Source of the DNA: an uncultured Verrucomicrobiota bacterium
Lineage (GTDB): Bacteria; Verrucomicrobiota; Verrucomicrobiia; Palsa-1439
Reading direction: 5' to 3'
Length of the DNA stretch: 34,092 nt
Assembly (NCBI GenBank): GCA_903847335.1
Contig: CAINDI010000144.1
Coordinates: forward strand, 1-34,092
In this document: positions 1 to 8,066 of the stretch, piece after piece
How positions within the stretch are numbered: the stretch's first letter is position 1
Layout: every line of letters starts with the position of its first letter
The notes under the pieces: model-generated
Databases searched by the model: none
Seen by the model: only the letters and a program-made list of their open reading frames with translations
Told to the model about the DNA's origin: nothing
Made by a program: the position numbers and the translations under genes

Positions 1-1
1 G

Positions 2-1867
2 ACCGGTGAGCCGGTATTGGATTACGACGAGATGGTGGTGTCAGAGCGGGACGCGCAAAAATCGTCAATCCTGACAATTATTCTAATCGCCGTGGTGATT
101 GTGTTTGGATTCCGAGATTGGTTGCGAATGTTACTTTCGATTTGCTGTCTGGCGTTAGTGATTACAATTACGATGGGTTATACGACGCTTGTCATCGGCC
201 ATCTGAACATTATCACGATTACGTTTGCGGTGATGATTTTGGGATTAGGTGAAGACCTTGGCGTGCAGTTTATTTCGCGGTACGAGGAGGAGTTAACGCG
301 CGGAAAAGACCGGGCGAATGCGATTCGCGGGGCACTGGAATCGACTGGACCGAGCATCATCACTGCCGGTGTGACAAACGCGGCGGCGTTTTTCGCGATG
401 GCATTGAGTGGATTTCGCGGTGTGATGGAATTGGGGGTTATCGCCGGTGGCGGAATGTTATTGGCGACGGCGGGAATGATGATTTTGTTACCGGCGTTGC
501 TGTTGAGTGTGCGCCGGCGGAATGAGCGGACGCATTTGCCGGTGCAGGTAAAAGCGACGGCGTGTGAACGATTTATTTTAGGAAGACCGTGGTTCACGGT
601 TTCAATTTGCGCCGGTATCACGCTAGTGGCACTTGTTCTTGGTTGGCGGGCGCAGTTTGATTACAACGTTCTCAAGCTCCAGTCGCGCGGCCTCGAGTCG
701 GTGGACACGGAAATGCGCTTACTCAAAGCCGATGCCGAGTCCACGATTTTTGCATCGGTGGTGTGTGATACTTTTGAGGAAACGTGCCGGTTGCAACACA
801 GCTTAACCGGTTTACCGACAGTAGCGACGGTTCATAGTATTGCCGAATTAATTCCAGATGATCAAGAGGCGAAAGCACCGTTAATTCGACAAGTGGTGCA
901 GCGTGTAGGGAAGGTGGCGTTTGCAGTGCCGACCTTTCAGCCGAGTGATGCTGACGAGGTGGTAAAATCGCTTGGCTCGCTGCGGTTGCGCGCAAGTAAG
1001 CTGGCGCGGGATGCTGCGGCGCGTGGCGACCGGCAGGCGGAAAAAGTTTTACTGCCGTTGACTGAGGCGGTGAAAGATGTGCGCACGAAATTACAGTCGG
1101 CGGAATCCAATCAGTTGACGCAACGCCTAGGTGCATATGAAAAGCGGTTTTATGAGGATTTGCAAACGCAACTGGCGTTGCTAGCCAAGCAGTCTGACCG
1201 GCCAATGACGGTGGCCGATGTGACGCCGGATTTACGACGTGTTTTGGTGGGAAAGACCGGTAAGTTTCTGGTGCGAGTTTTCCCAAAGGAGAATATCTGG
1301 GAACGTCAGCCGCTGATGAATTTTGTCCGGGAAGTCCAGACGGTCGCGCCGAATGTGACCGGTACGCCGCTGGGGTTATTCGAGTTCGTCGAGATTTTGC
1401 AGAAAGGTTACATCAAGGCGGCATTGTGGGCGTTTCTGGTAATTGCGATCATGGTGTTTGTAGATTTGCGCGGAGGGTTAGCGACGCTGTTGACGTTGGT
1501 TCCACTGGTGACCGGGACGGTTTGGATGATGGGCGCGATGGCGGTGTTCCGGATTCAGTTTAATCCGGCAAACATTCTCGCCTTGCCGCTAATGGTTGGG
1601 ATTGGTGTGGCGTATGGCGTTTATATCATTCAACGATTCCGGGAAGATGGCGAGGCATCGTTCTACGGCAAGAGCACGGGGCGAGCGGTGATGCTATCAG
1701 CGCTCACTTCGGTCATTGCGTTTAGCAGTTTGTTGACTGGTGCTCATCATGGGATTTACAGCCTCGGTTTGGTCATGACAATCGGCGTGGTGGCGTGTCT
1801 GGTAAGTTCGCTGACGTTGCTTCCGGCGCTGCTTGAAATTGCCAAACGGAAAAATTGGAAAGTGTAA
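2..1867 (+). CDS. RND/MMPL-family exporter, HpnN-like (5' end outside window)
   Basis: This is the C-terminal part of an inner-membrane RND-superfamily (MMPL-type) lipid or hydrophobe exporter. The frame is open from base 2, so the gene begins upstream; the TTG at 17 is internal. Two helix bundles flank a periplasmic domain of roughly 220 residues. The first bundle has the sterol-sensing-domain-like sequence GLGEDLGVQF, whose Asp (codon 254-256) matches the proton-relay acid of the family. The matching helix of the second bundle reads GIGVAYGVYI, with Ala (codon 1610-1612) where an acidic or polar residue is usual. The overall pattern resembles the hopanoid exporter HpnN, but hopanoid transport is an inference and no hopanoid gene lies in view. 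The stop is 5 nt before the ATG of the next gene, so the two are probably co-transcribed. Confidence 0.85.
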   Translation, partial: TGEPVLDYDEMVVSERDAQKSSILTIILIAVVIVFGFRDWLRMLLSICCLALVITITMGYTTLVIGHLNIITITFAVMILGLGEDLGVQFISRYEEELTRGKDRANAIRGALESTGPSIITAGVTNAAAFFAMALSGFRGVMELGVIAGGGMLLATAGMMILLPALLLSVRRRNERTHLPVQVKATACERFILGRPWFTVSICAGITLVALVLGWRAQFDYNVLKLQSRGLESVDTEMRLLKADAESTIFASVVCDTFEETCRLQHSLTGLPTVATVHSIAELIPDDQEAKAPLIRQVVQRVGKVAFAVPTFQPSDADEVVKSLGSLRLRASKLARDAAARGDRQAEKVLLPLTEAVKDVRTKLQSAESNQLTQRLGAYEKRFYEDLQTQLALLAKQSDRPMTVADVTPDLRRVLVGKTGKFLVRVFPKENIWERQPLMNFVREVQTVAPNVTGTPLGLFEFVEILQKGYIKAALWAFLVIAIMVFVDLRGGLATLLTLVPLVTGTVWMMGAMAVFRIQFNPANILALPLMVGIGVAYGVYIIQRFREDGEASFYGKSTGRAVMLSALTSVIAFSSLLTGAHHGIYSLGLVMTIGVVACLVSSLTLLPALLEIAKRKNWKV

Positions 1868-1872
1868 TCTTT

Positions 1873-2727
1873 ATGCGCGTGAATTCTTTCATACTCTCCG
1901 GTATCGCCGACGAAGCAGGTAAAGACTTGCCAACGCAAATTCGCGCGCATCAAGAACTCGGCTGGCATTTCATTGAGCCGCGCCTGGTAGATGGTGTGCA
2001 GTTTACTGATTTACCGGAGGAACAGTTTGACGCAGCGTGCGCAGCATTGGCGACCGCGCAAATTCAAGTTTCCAGTTTTGCCTCCGGTATTGCCAACTGG
2101 GCGTGCAAGATTACCGACCCGTTTGAAAAATCCACCATTACACTTACTCGTGCGACTCAGCGGATGCAGCGGTTGGGGACAAAGTTCATTCGTGTGATGA
2201 GTTATCCGAACGACGGCTTACCGGAATCGCAGTGGCGCGACGAGGTGATTCGCCGGTTCCGGGTGTTGGCTAAAATGGCCGAAGACGCCGGGATTGTTTT
2301 ATTGGTAGAAAATTGTGATGGCTGGGCGAGTCAATCACCAGTGACGTACCGGGAATTCTTTGAGACAATTAATTCTCCAGCGATTAAGACTGTGTACGAT
2401 ACCGGTAATCCCGCATCGCACGGTCACTCGAACACATGGGATTGGTATCAGGCGGCTAAGCCACACATCGCCTACATTCACATTAAAGCGCACACCGGCC
2501 TCGGCGGCGCATACGTCTGGCCGGATGCCGGTGCGAGCATGATTCGCGAGACATTGAGTGATTTGCTGGCGACTGGTTATCGAGGCTTTATCTCTATCGA
2601 GCCACATGTCAAATCTGTGATTCACGAGGCCAAAGATAACAACAATACAGAAGTCGCCTACCGGTCCTACGTAGAATACGGTCAGCGGTTGATGCGACTG
2701 CTGGAACAGCTAGCAATTAACCGGTAA
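1873..2727 (+). CDS. Sugar phosphate isomerase/epimerase-like TIM-barrel protein
   Basis: The 284-residue product belongs to the xylose-isomerase-like TIM-barrel superfamily (AP endonuclease 2 family). Typical strand ends with acidic or His metal ligands can be seen: LLVENCDGW, TVYDTGNP, YIHIKAH and FISIEPH, in the order expected for a divalent-metal isomerase or epimerase. No signal peptide is visible, so it should be cytoplasmic. I chose the ATG at 1873; an in-frame TTG at 1855 would overlap the upstream transporter gene. Its 3' end overlaps the 3' end of the convergent tadA by 11 nt. The substrate cannot be told from sequence; members act on keto-sugars, inositol derivatives or hydroxypyruvate. 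Confidence 0.8.
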   Translation: MRVNSFILSGIADEAGKDLPTQIRAHQELGWHFIEPRLVDGVQFTDLPEEQFDAACAALATAQIQVSSFASGIANWACKITDPFEKSTITLTRATQRMQRLGTKFIRVMSYPNDGLPESQWRDEVIRRFRVLAKMAEDAGIVLLVENCDGWASQSPVTYREFFETINSPAIKTVYDTGNPASHGHSNTWDWYQAAKPHIAYIHIKAHTGLGGAYVWPDAGASMIRETLSDLLATGYRGFISIEPHVKSVIHEAKDNNNTEVAYRSYVEYGQRLMRLLEQLAINR

Positions 2728-3202
2728 CGCGTTTCGCGCGAAAGAATTCTTGAAGAAGTTGCCGGCTTGCAGATTCTTGAATGCCGGCGCGTACTTCGAC
2801 CTTGTGATTTAATCCGCCGTGACCGGTAATATCGAATACCGAACCGGCGCCACCGCTTTTAGGGTCCGCGACGCCAAAAACTACGCGCTTGATTCGCGAT
2901 AACACAATTGCGCCGGCGCACATTGGACAAGGTTCCTTGGTGACATAGAGTGTCGCGCCATCCAGCCGCCAGTTGCCAAGCGCATGCGCGGCTTGCGTGA
3001 GCGTGAGGATTTCTGCGTGAGCGGTCGCATTTTTGAGGAGTTCCACTTGATTGAAAGCGCGAGCGATGACGCGGCCTGCCTGAACAATCACCGCGCCTAC
3101 CGGCACTTCATCGGCGTCAAACGCGAGCCGGGCTTGCCGGAGCGCATCACTCATGAAATGCTCGTCACTCGTTAGATCAATTACCTGGTTCGACTCAGTC
3201 AT
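2717..3202 (-). CDS. tadA: tRNA-specific adenosine-34 deaminase
   Basis: TadA deaminates adenosine to inosine at the wobble position of tRNA-Arg(ACG). The 161-residue protein has the zinc-dependent cytidine/adenosine deaminase signature: HAE (His62, Glu64) and PCPMC (Cys92, Cys95), giving the His-Cys-Cys zinc site and the catalytic Glu. Downstream, the conserved block following RIKRVVFG and the GGLNH segment also fit TadA rather than a cytidine deaminase. The first ATG gives a 16-residue N-terminal extension before a second Met at residue 17, where many TadA proteins begin, so the start could be at 3154. It is divergent from the cyclophilin gene, with a 77-nt shared upstream region. Confidence 0.93.
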   Translation of the reverse strand: MTESNQVIDLTSDEHFMSDALRQARLAFDADEVPVGAVIVQAGRVIARAFNQVELLKNATAHAEILTLTQAAHALGNWRLDGATLYVTKEPCPMCAGAIVLSRIKRVVFGVADPKSGGAGSVFDITGHGGLNHKVEVRAGIQESASRQLLQEFFRAKRVTG

Positions 3203-3239
3203 ACCGTCAAATTAGCGAGTGAACTCTTCACCGGCAAGC

Positions 3240-3267
3240 TTGCAATCTTACCGGTGCACGCTAGAAT
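3240..3267 (+). promoter_or_regulatory. Putative sigma70-type promoter of the cyclophilin gene
   Basis: TTGCAA (3240-3245) and TAGAAT (3262-3267) are separated by 16 nt, matching the -35 and -10 consensus at 4 and 5 of 6 positions. A transcript starting about 7 nt downstream would begin near 3274, only about 6 nt before the ATG at 3280, leaving no room for a ribosome binding site there. Confidence 0.45.
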
Positions 3268-3279
3268 TATGGAAATACA

Positions 3280-3864
3280 ATGAAAACTCTCACAACAATC
3301 GCGGCAGTTCTTCTGCTGCTAAAAGGAGCAACAGTTATGGCAGCTGACACAGACACAGTGGCGGTAATTGAAACGAAATTCGGCAAGATGGTCGTAGAGT
3401 TTTATGACGTCGATGCGCCGAAGACGGTGGCGAATTTTCAGAAGCTGACGAAAGAAGGCTTTTATAACGGCACGGCGTTTCACCGTGTGATTCCGAATTT
3501 TATGATTCAAGGTGGCGATCCGTTGAGTAAGCAAGACCCGCAAGGCGGTAGCGTCGGCACCGGTGGTCCTGGTTACACGGTTCCGGCGGAAATTAAACGC
3601 GATCATAAACGCAGCACACTTGCGACGGCGCGGTTAGGTGGGCCGTCCAATCCACAGAAGAATTCCAGTGGTAGTCAGTTTTTTATTAACGTGAAGGATA
3701 ACGATTTCTTGAACGGCGATTACACCGTGTTTGGCAACGTGATTGCCGGGATGGATGTGGCCGACAAAATCGTCGCCGTCCCACGCGATGGCCGCGACAA
3801 TCCGAATGATCCGGTCGTGATGACTAAGGTGACGCTCGTCACTCGCGCTGCTGCCTTAAAGTAA
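3280..3864 (+). CDS. Cyclophilin-type peptidyl-prolyl cis-trans isomerase
   Basis: The product catalyses cis-trans isomerisation of Xaa-Pro bonds. The cyclophilin core is complete: FHRVIPNFMIQGGD with the catalytic Arg, then the SGSQFFI block and the DYTVFGNVIAGMDV segment. From the ATG at 3280 it is 194 residues with a hydrophobic leader ending in a plausible signal peptidase site (VMA before ADT), which would send it to the periplasm. However, a Lys sits at the end of the hydrophobic stretch, and a perfect AAGGAG (3323-3328) stands 8 nt before an internal ATG at 3337. Starting there gives a 175-residue cytoplasmic form. The 5' gene boundary is therefore ambiguous, and both forms may be made. 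Confidence 0.92.
   Translation: MKTLTTIAAVLLLLKGATVMAADTDTVAVIETKFGKMVVEFYDVDAPKTVANFQKLTKEGFYNGTAFHRVIPNFMIQGGDPLSKQDPQGGSVGTGGPGYTVPAEIKRDHKRSTLATARLGGPSNPQKNSSGSQFFINVKDNDFLNGDYTVFGNVIAGMDVADKIVAVPRDGRDNPNDPVVMTKVTLVTRAAALK
3323..3328 (+). promoter_or_regulatory. Strong internal Shine-Dalgarno before ATG 3337
   Basis: AAGGAG lies 8 nt upstream of the in-frame ATG at 3337, inside the predicted signal-peptide coding region of the cyclophilin gene. The annotated ATG at 3280 has only a weak GGAAA upstream. Confidence 0.55.
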
Positions 3865-3881
3865 GCCCGGCGGTCATCAAG

Positions 3882-5432
3882 ATGAAATCGCGGCTGCTGC
3901 TGTTATGGCTAGTTCTGCCTGCCATTGCGGTAGCGCGTGAAGTGCCGATTACCATTCTGCATACCTGCGATTTACACGGCAACATCTTACCGGTCGAAAG
4001 TTACGAAGGTCAGACGAACCTCGGTGGTTTCGCTCGGTGCGCAACGGCAATCCGTCAAGTGCGCGCCGAACACCCTAACGCATTGCTCATTGATGCCGGC
4101 GACACGTTCCAAGGCGCAGCGGTTAGCTATCTTTCCGATGGCAAGGTGATGGTACGCTTGCTGAACCAACTCCGGTATGACGCGTGGGTCTGGGGGAATC
4201 ACGAGTTTGACTGGGGTTTGGTAAAACTTACCGCCTGTGCGGAATTAGCGGAAATGCCGATTTTGGCCGCCAACCTGCACGGCACCAGTTCGATAGCGGC
4301 ACAGGTCAGGCCTTACCGGATTGTGGAAGTAGATGGTGTTAAAGTTGGCATCATTGGCCTTACCACTCCCGGTATTCCATCATGGAGTCGACCACAGTTA
4401 ATTACCGGATTGCGGTTTGAAGATTCAGTTGAAACACTCCGCAATGTTGTGCCAATAATTCGTCAAGCCGGTGCAAAAGTAATTGTGCTCGTTGTTCATC
4501 AAGGCTATCGCGAAGATGGTGACGACCATGCAAACCAAATCAACGCTATCGCCGGACACTTCCCGGAGATTGATGTCATTATCGGTGCGCACACGCATCG
4601 GAACTTTTCGGAGTTCAAAATTAAAAACGTGCTTTATACGCAAGCGGCTTATCACGGAATTCGCTTAGGTCGAGTGGATTTGGTCTATGACACAACCGCC
4701 GGTCAGTTGACACGCCGAGAAACAAAAACTGTTTTGCTGGACGAAAGTTTACCACTGGATCCGGTGGTACTTACGGCGTGTGCTCCGGAACTTGAGCAAT
4801 CTAAAAAGCTACTTTGCAGCGTTATCGGCGAAGCGACTGGCGACTTTGATATCCGCAATGCCCCAAAGCGCGAGACAACGATGCATAATTTAATTTTCGA
4901 ATCGATTGTAGCTGCTTTGAGTAATCGTAATATCAAGGTGGATGCTGTTATTCATGGCGTTTTGGAAAAGCTTATGATGCTAAAATCTGGTCCGGTTACG
5001 GTCGGTGACATCTGGCGTGCAGTGCCATACGAAAACACACTTGGCGTCTGTTATCTAAATGAGACAGAGTTACGCGAGATTCTCGACGAGAATGCGGGAG
5101 CGTACAACAATCCGTCATTCCGTGGTATTTGGGGTTTGCACTGGGAGTTTAATCCAAAAGCTGTAGCTGGTCAGCACACTGTTAAGTTGACGAGACCGGA
5201 TGGAACTCCGTTTTGCACCGGTGAGCGGCTAGCGGTCGTATTTAATAGTTATGATCTTGCCGGTGGCGGATTACGTTGGCCGAAGCTCCGTGAAATTGCT
5301 AACCGACCCGCGTGCCAGCTGCTCGAAACCGAGGTGCAAACCCGGCAAGCTGTGTTGGATTACATCCGGCAACAAGGCAAAATCTCACCTGTTATTCACG
5401 GCTGGTGGAAAGCGGTTACCGATAGTCGCTAA
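3882..5432 (+). CDS. Secreted bifunctional metallophosphatase/5'-nucleotidase (UshA-like)
   Basis: The 516-residue protein hydrolyses nucleotides or related phosphoesters outside the cytoplasm. A short signal peptide (MKSRLLLLWLVLPAIAVA) precedes the calcineurin-like phosphoesterase domain with its dinuclear metal ligands: Asp30 and His32 (DLH), Asp74 (DAGD), Asn106-His107 (GNHEFDWG), a His in VLVVHQGY and two in GAHTHRNF. The C-terminal 5'-nucleotidase domain follows from about residue 310, with the substrate-stacking region around NSYDLAGGG. Length is typical of UshA. It starts 17 nt after the cyclophilin stop, so the two may share a transcript. Its stop lies only 3 nt from the stop of the convergent GHMP kinase gene. 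The exact substrate is not predictable. Confidence 0.9.
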   Translation: MKSRLLLLWLVLPAIAVAREVPITILHTCDLHGNILPVESYEGQTNLGGFARCATAIRQVRAEHPNALLIDAGDTFQGAAVSYLSDGKVMVRLLNQLRYDAWVWGNHEFDWGLVKLTACAELAEMPILAANLHGTSSIAAQVRPYRIVEVDGVKVGIIGLTTPGIPSWSRPQLITGLRFEDSVETLRNVVPIIRQAGAKVIVLVVHQGYREDGDDHANQINAIAGHFPEIDVIIGAHTHRNFSEFKIKNVLYTQAAYHGIRLGRVDLVYDTTAGQLTRRETKTVLLDESLPLDPVVLTACAPELEQSKKLLCSVIGEATGDFDIRNAPKRETTMHNLIFESIVAALSNRNIKVDAVIHGVLEKLMMLKSGPVTVGDIWRAVPYENTLGVCYLNETELREILDENAGAYNNPSFRGIWGLHWEFNPKAVAGQHTVKLTRPDGTPFCTGERLAVVFNSYDLAGGGLRWPKLREIANRPACQLLETEVQTRQAVLDYIRQQGKISPVIHGWWKAVTDSR

Positions 5433-5435
5433 GAC

Positions 5436-6632
5436 TCAAAGCCCCGGCAGAACCGTAACTCCATCGACAAGACTGCAAACGTGCATTGCAAACTTACCGG
5501 CAAATTCGGGATGGCTGCGCGGATAGCCAATCTGAACCGCATTCCGTAATTCTTCGACGGCATCGGCACGCACCAGTGCACCGGCGGCACCTTTATCACC
5601 GCCGCCGAGCATTCGTTCGCCGAGAACGCCGGAAACAGTGCGAGCAATATCACACATGGTTTCGAGTTCTGGCCCGGAAATTTGGTAGTCATCGCGCAAA
5701 CCAACACCGTCTCGCCGGAATATCGCGCCAACTTCTTCAAGATTACCGGCCTTCCAAGCGGTGAGCATTTTTTGAAACCGATGCTGCGCGTGGTAAATAT
5801 AATTCAACCGGGGAGCCAGCACTGGGAAACGACTGATAATCTGCCGGTAAAGATTTTCATCGCGGACATCGGCCAAGCAAGTGAGACCGGCAAGCTTGGC
5901 GAGTTCGTCGCACTCGGCTCGACGGATTTTGTAGGTGGACTTTTCTAAACCAGGACGAACAGTGCCGGTATCGAGGCTGACAATCCGGAAATCAATCGCG
6001 CCTTTACCAAGAGGAATATAGTTGATGGCGAGAGTTTTTGGATTGTAATGCGTACCGGTACCGGCTTTCGCAAAGTAAATCATGATTTGGTCGAGCTTGC
6101 CGCACGGCGAGCCGATGTAATCGTTCTCGACGGCTTGCGCGAGATCAATGATTTGCATGTCGTCTTTAACTGGAGTGCCGTTAACTTCTAAAAAGGTAAG
6201 AATCAGATTCAGCGTCAATGACGCCGAGCGGGACATTCCGCCACCGGGGATGTTGCTATGTAGTACGGCGTCGAAGCCGTGCGTTACTGGAAAGCCAGCG
6301 CGGTGAAGAATGAAACTCGCACCGTAAGCAAACCGCGCCCATGAATCGGTTACGGTTTTGGCAGAAGGAACTTTACCGGGTGTGAAATCGATAATCCCGT
6401 CACCGGGAAAATTATCGCTGAATAGACGGATACGACCGGAGTCGTTCGGTCGGTAGGCAAGCCAGATAAATCGATCGGTGCCAACGCCGAAAAGTTCGGT
6501 GCCGTTATAGTCACCGTGCTCGACACCAAAACAGAAACGCGAGGATGTACGACGGATTTTACCACCGGTAACATTCAGACCATGTTGCCGGGCGAGCGAT
6601 GCAAGTTTTGAGCGAATATTGGCGTCCTGCAT
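5436..6632 (-). CDS. GHMP-family sugar kinase, galactokinase-like
   Basis: This GHMP-superfamily kinase phosphorylates a sugar or sugar-like hydroxyl using ATP. It shows FGVEHGDYNG (counterpart of the galactokinase GEHxDYNGG motif, with VEH for GEH), an ATP-binding loop IPGGGMSRSASL, CGKLDQ carrying the presumed catalytic Asp, and a C-terminal LGGGDKGAAGALV loop. I start it at the ATG at 6632 (398 residues); the frame is open further up to 6719, but that would overlap actF. No clear ribosome binding site precedes 6632. It follows actF by 37 nt as the last gene of the respiratory unit, an odd place for a sugar kinase. Departures from the canonical N-terminal motif mean the substrate may not be galactose. 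Confidence 0.8.
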   Translation of the reverse strand: MQDANIRSKLASLARQHGLNVTGGKIRRTSSRFCFGVEHGDYNGTELFGVGTDRFIWLAYRPNDSGRIRLFSDNFPGDGIIDFTPGKVPSAKTVTDSWARFAYGASFILHRAGFPVTHGFDAVLHSNIPGGGMSRSASLTLNLILTFLEVNGTPVKDDMQIIDLAQAVENDYIGSPCGKLDQIMIYFAKAGTGTHYNPKTLAINYIPLGKGAIDFRIVSLDTGTVRPGLEKSTYKIRRAECDELAKLAGLTCLADVRDENLYRQIISRFPVLAPRLNYIYHAQHRFQKMLTAWKAGNLEEVGAIFRRDGVGLRDDYQISGPELETMCDIARTVSGVLGERMLGGGDKGAAGALVRADAVEELRNAVQIGYPRSHPEFAGKFAMHVCSLVDGVTVLPGL

Positions 6633-6669
6633 GGACTCAAAAATAGGCGAAGTTGGACGACAAGCCAAA

Positions 6670-7644
6670 CTAAATTGACGGACGGCAGGCGCGATAAACC
6701 ACAACCGCAATGATTCCAAGCATCGCGACTAATTCAGCAACGAATAAGACGGGGTTCTGCTGGACGTAAGGAAGGATGTGAAATAGGCGTTCAACCAACA
6801 AGCCCACCAGAATTAAAAACGCTAGCCCAGCCGACTTCGGCGCACTTTTCCGAGCGTGATGAATCAAGAAAACGATGAATGGAATACCAAATAGTAAGAT
6901 GATACTGGTGATAAATAAGTAGGTTCCGCCGGGGAGAGCAAATCTTCGAGTGAAGAACAGGACTTCTTCGGGGATGTTGCCGTACCAGATTGTTAAATAT
7001 TGGGCGAAGGTTAAGCCGCCCCAGAACAACGCAAAACCAAATAATAAGCTGGCGGTGTCGTACACGGCTCCACCGGTGCTACCGGGTATCTGGCGTTCTT
7101 GAACAAAACAGATGATCGCGGCTAAAGCTAACCCGGCGTACAAACATTCAATCATATAGATGGCCGGAAACATTGTGGAGGTCCATGGATACTCAAAGCT
7201 CATTACCCAATCCATTGCCACTAAAGTTTTTACAACCGCAAAGGTGAGAATATAGGCAACCGCCCACTGACGTGTGGATGGTTTGTCAGTTACGGCGGCA
7301 CTTTGGAAGCAAATACCGATTGTTGCTAACACAAATAATGCAACCACACCTCGAATTATAAAATCAATATGGTTCAGGTATGCCGTTTCTCGTAATAGCC
7401 ACGGATAGGGCGCAAGGGTGACAAGGAATGGGAAAAGAAATAAAAGTGGAGTAAGCGCTAAGAGTGGCCGTTTGATTAGCTCAATCCATTTTGCATTCGA
7501 AAGCGTTGCCGCCGCCACAAGCAATACCGCACCCTGGACGAGCGCCATGCCAAGCAAGACTACCGGCAGGCTTGTTCCAGATTGATCTAGATGAACTAAA
7601 AAAGTAAGCACTACTATTGGGATGAGTAGAAAAATATGTTTCAT
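6670..7644 (-). CDS. actF: Alternative complex III membrane subunit ActF
   Basis: ActF is an integral membrane subunit of alternative complex III (quinol:cytochrome c/electron acceptor oxidoreductase), a relative of the NrfD/PsrC-type subunit ActC. The 324-residue protein is almost entirely hydrophobic, with about nine or ten predicted helices. Helix-rich segments such as AMDWVMSFEYPWTST and the ARKSAPKSAG loop fit the family. Its start overlaps the actD stop by 4 nt (7641-7644), and it follows the canonical order actC-actD-actF. It is somewhat shorter than many ActF proteins. The assignment rests on family pattern plus position in the act cluster. Confidence 0.85.
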   Translation of the reverse strand: MKHIFLLIPIVVLTFLVHLDQSGTSLPVVLLGMALVQGAVLLVAAATLSNAKWIELIKRPLLALTPLLFLFPFLVTLAPYPWLLRETAYLNHIDFIIRGVVALFVLATIGICFQSAAVTDKPSTRQWAVAYILTFAVVKTLVAMDWVMSFEYPWTSTMFPAIYMIECLYAGLALAAIICFVQERQIPGSTGGAVYDTASLLFGFALFWGGLTFAQYLTIWYGNIPEEVLFFTRRFALPGGTYLFITSIILLFGIPFIVFLIHHARKSAPKSAGLAFLILVGLLVERLFHILPYVQQNPVLFVAELVAMLGIIAVVVYRACRPSI

Positions 7645-8066
7645 AATTCCTCAACAAAAATTGCGAATTTTCCATCGGCTTCGATTGACGTCAGGATGTA
7701 TTTTGGTGCCGGTACGCGTGCCAAATATAAAAAACCCAGTAGCGAGGCAACAGCGCCAAGTAGAATCGTTAGCTCAAAGGCAATAATCATAAATGGCGGC
7801 AGTGATACGATTGGTTTACCGCCGTGACTCATGGGCCAGGATGTCGCGGAATAAATTGTCAGAGCAAACCCGGCGCAAAATCCGGTTAGCGCGCCGGTGA
7901 AGGTAAAGAACTTCAGCCGACTGACCGGTGTCTTAAGTAGCAGTAAGGCTTCGTGCACTGGGAAAGGGGTGGCAACTTCAATACGCTCGACCGGCGTACC
8001 GGTGGCAAGTAGTTCGCGCAACTTGGCAAGAAATGGCTCGGTGTCGTCAAATGTGAAGCGTTTCAT
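7641..8066 (-). CDS. actD: Alternative complex III subunit ActD (DUF3341)
   Basis: ActD is the small two-helix subunit of alternative complex III that helps anchor the complex. The 141-residue protein has an N-terminal cytoplasmic segment with the family-typical start (FDDTEPFLAKLRELLATG and VEVATPFPVHEAL-like residues), two helices at about 50-77 and 89-117 separated by a short GGKP loop, and a short polar C-terminus. It is a little shorter than the common 170-180 residues. Its start lies inside the 3' end of actC (20-nt overlap) and its stop overlaps the actF start by 4 nt, suggesting tight translational coupling. Confidence 0.87.
   Translation of the reverse strand: MKRFTFDDTEPFLAKLRELLATGTPVERIEVATPFPVHEALLLLKTPVSRLKFFTFTGALTGFCAGFALTIYSATSWPMSHGGKPIVSLPPFMIIAFELTILLGAVASLLGFLYLARVPAPKYILTSIEADGKFAIFVEEL

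Noticed and set aside
6633-6719. N-terminal extension of the GHMP kinase
   Set aside because: It overlaps the 3' end of actF out of frame and lies outside the kinase fold.
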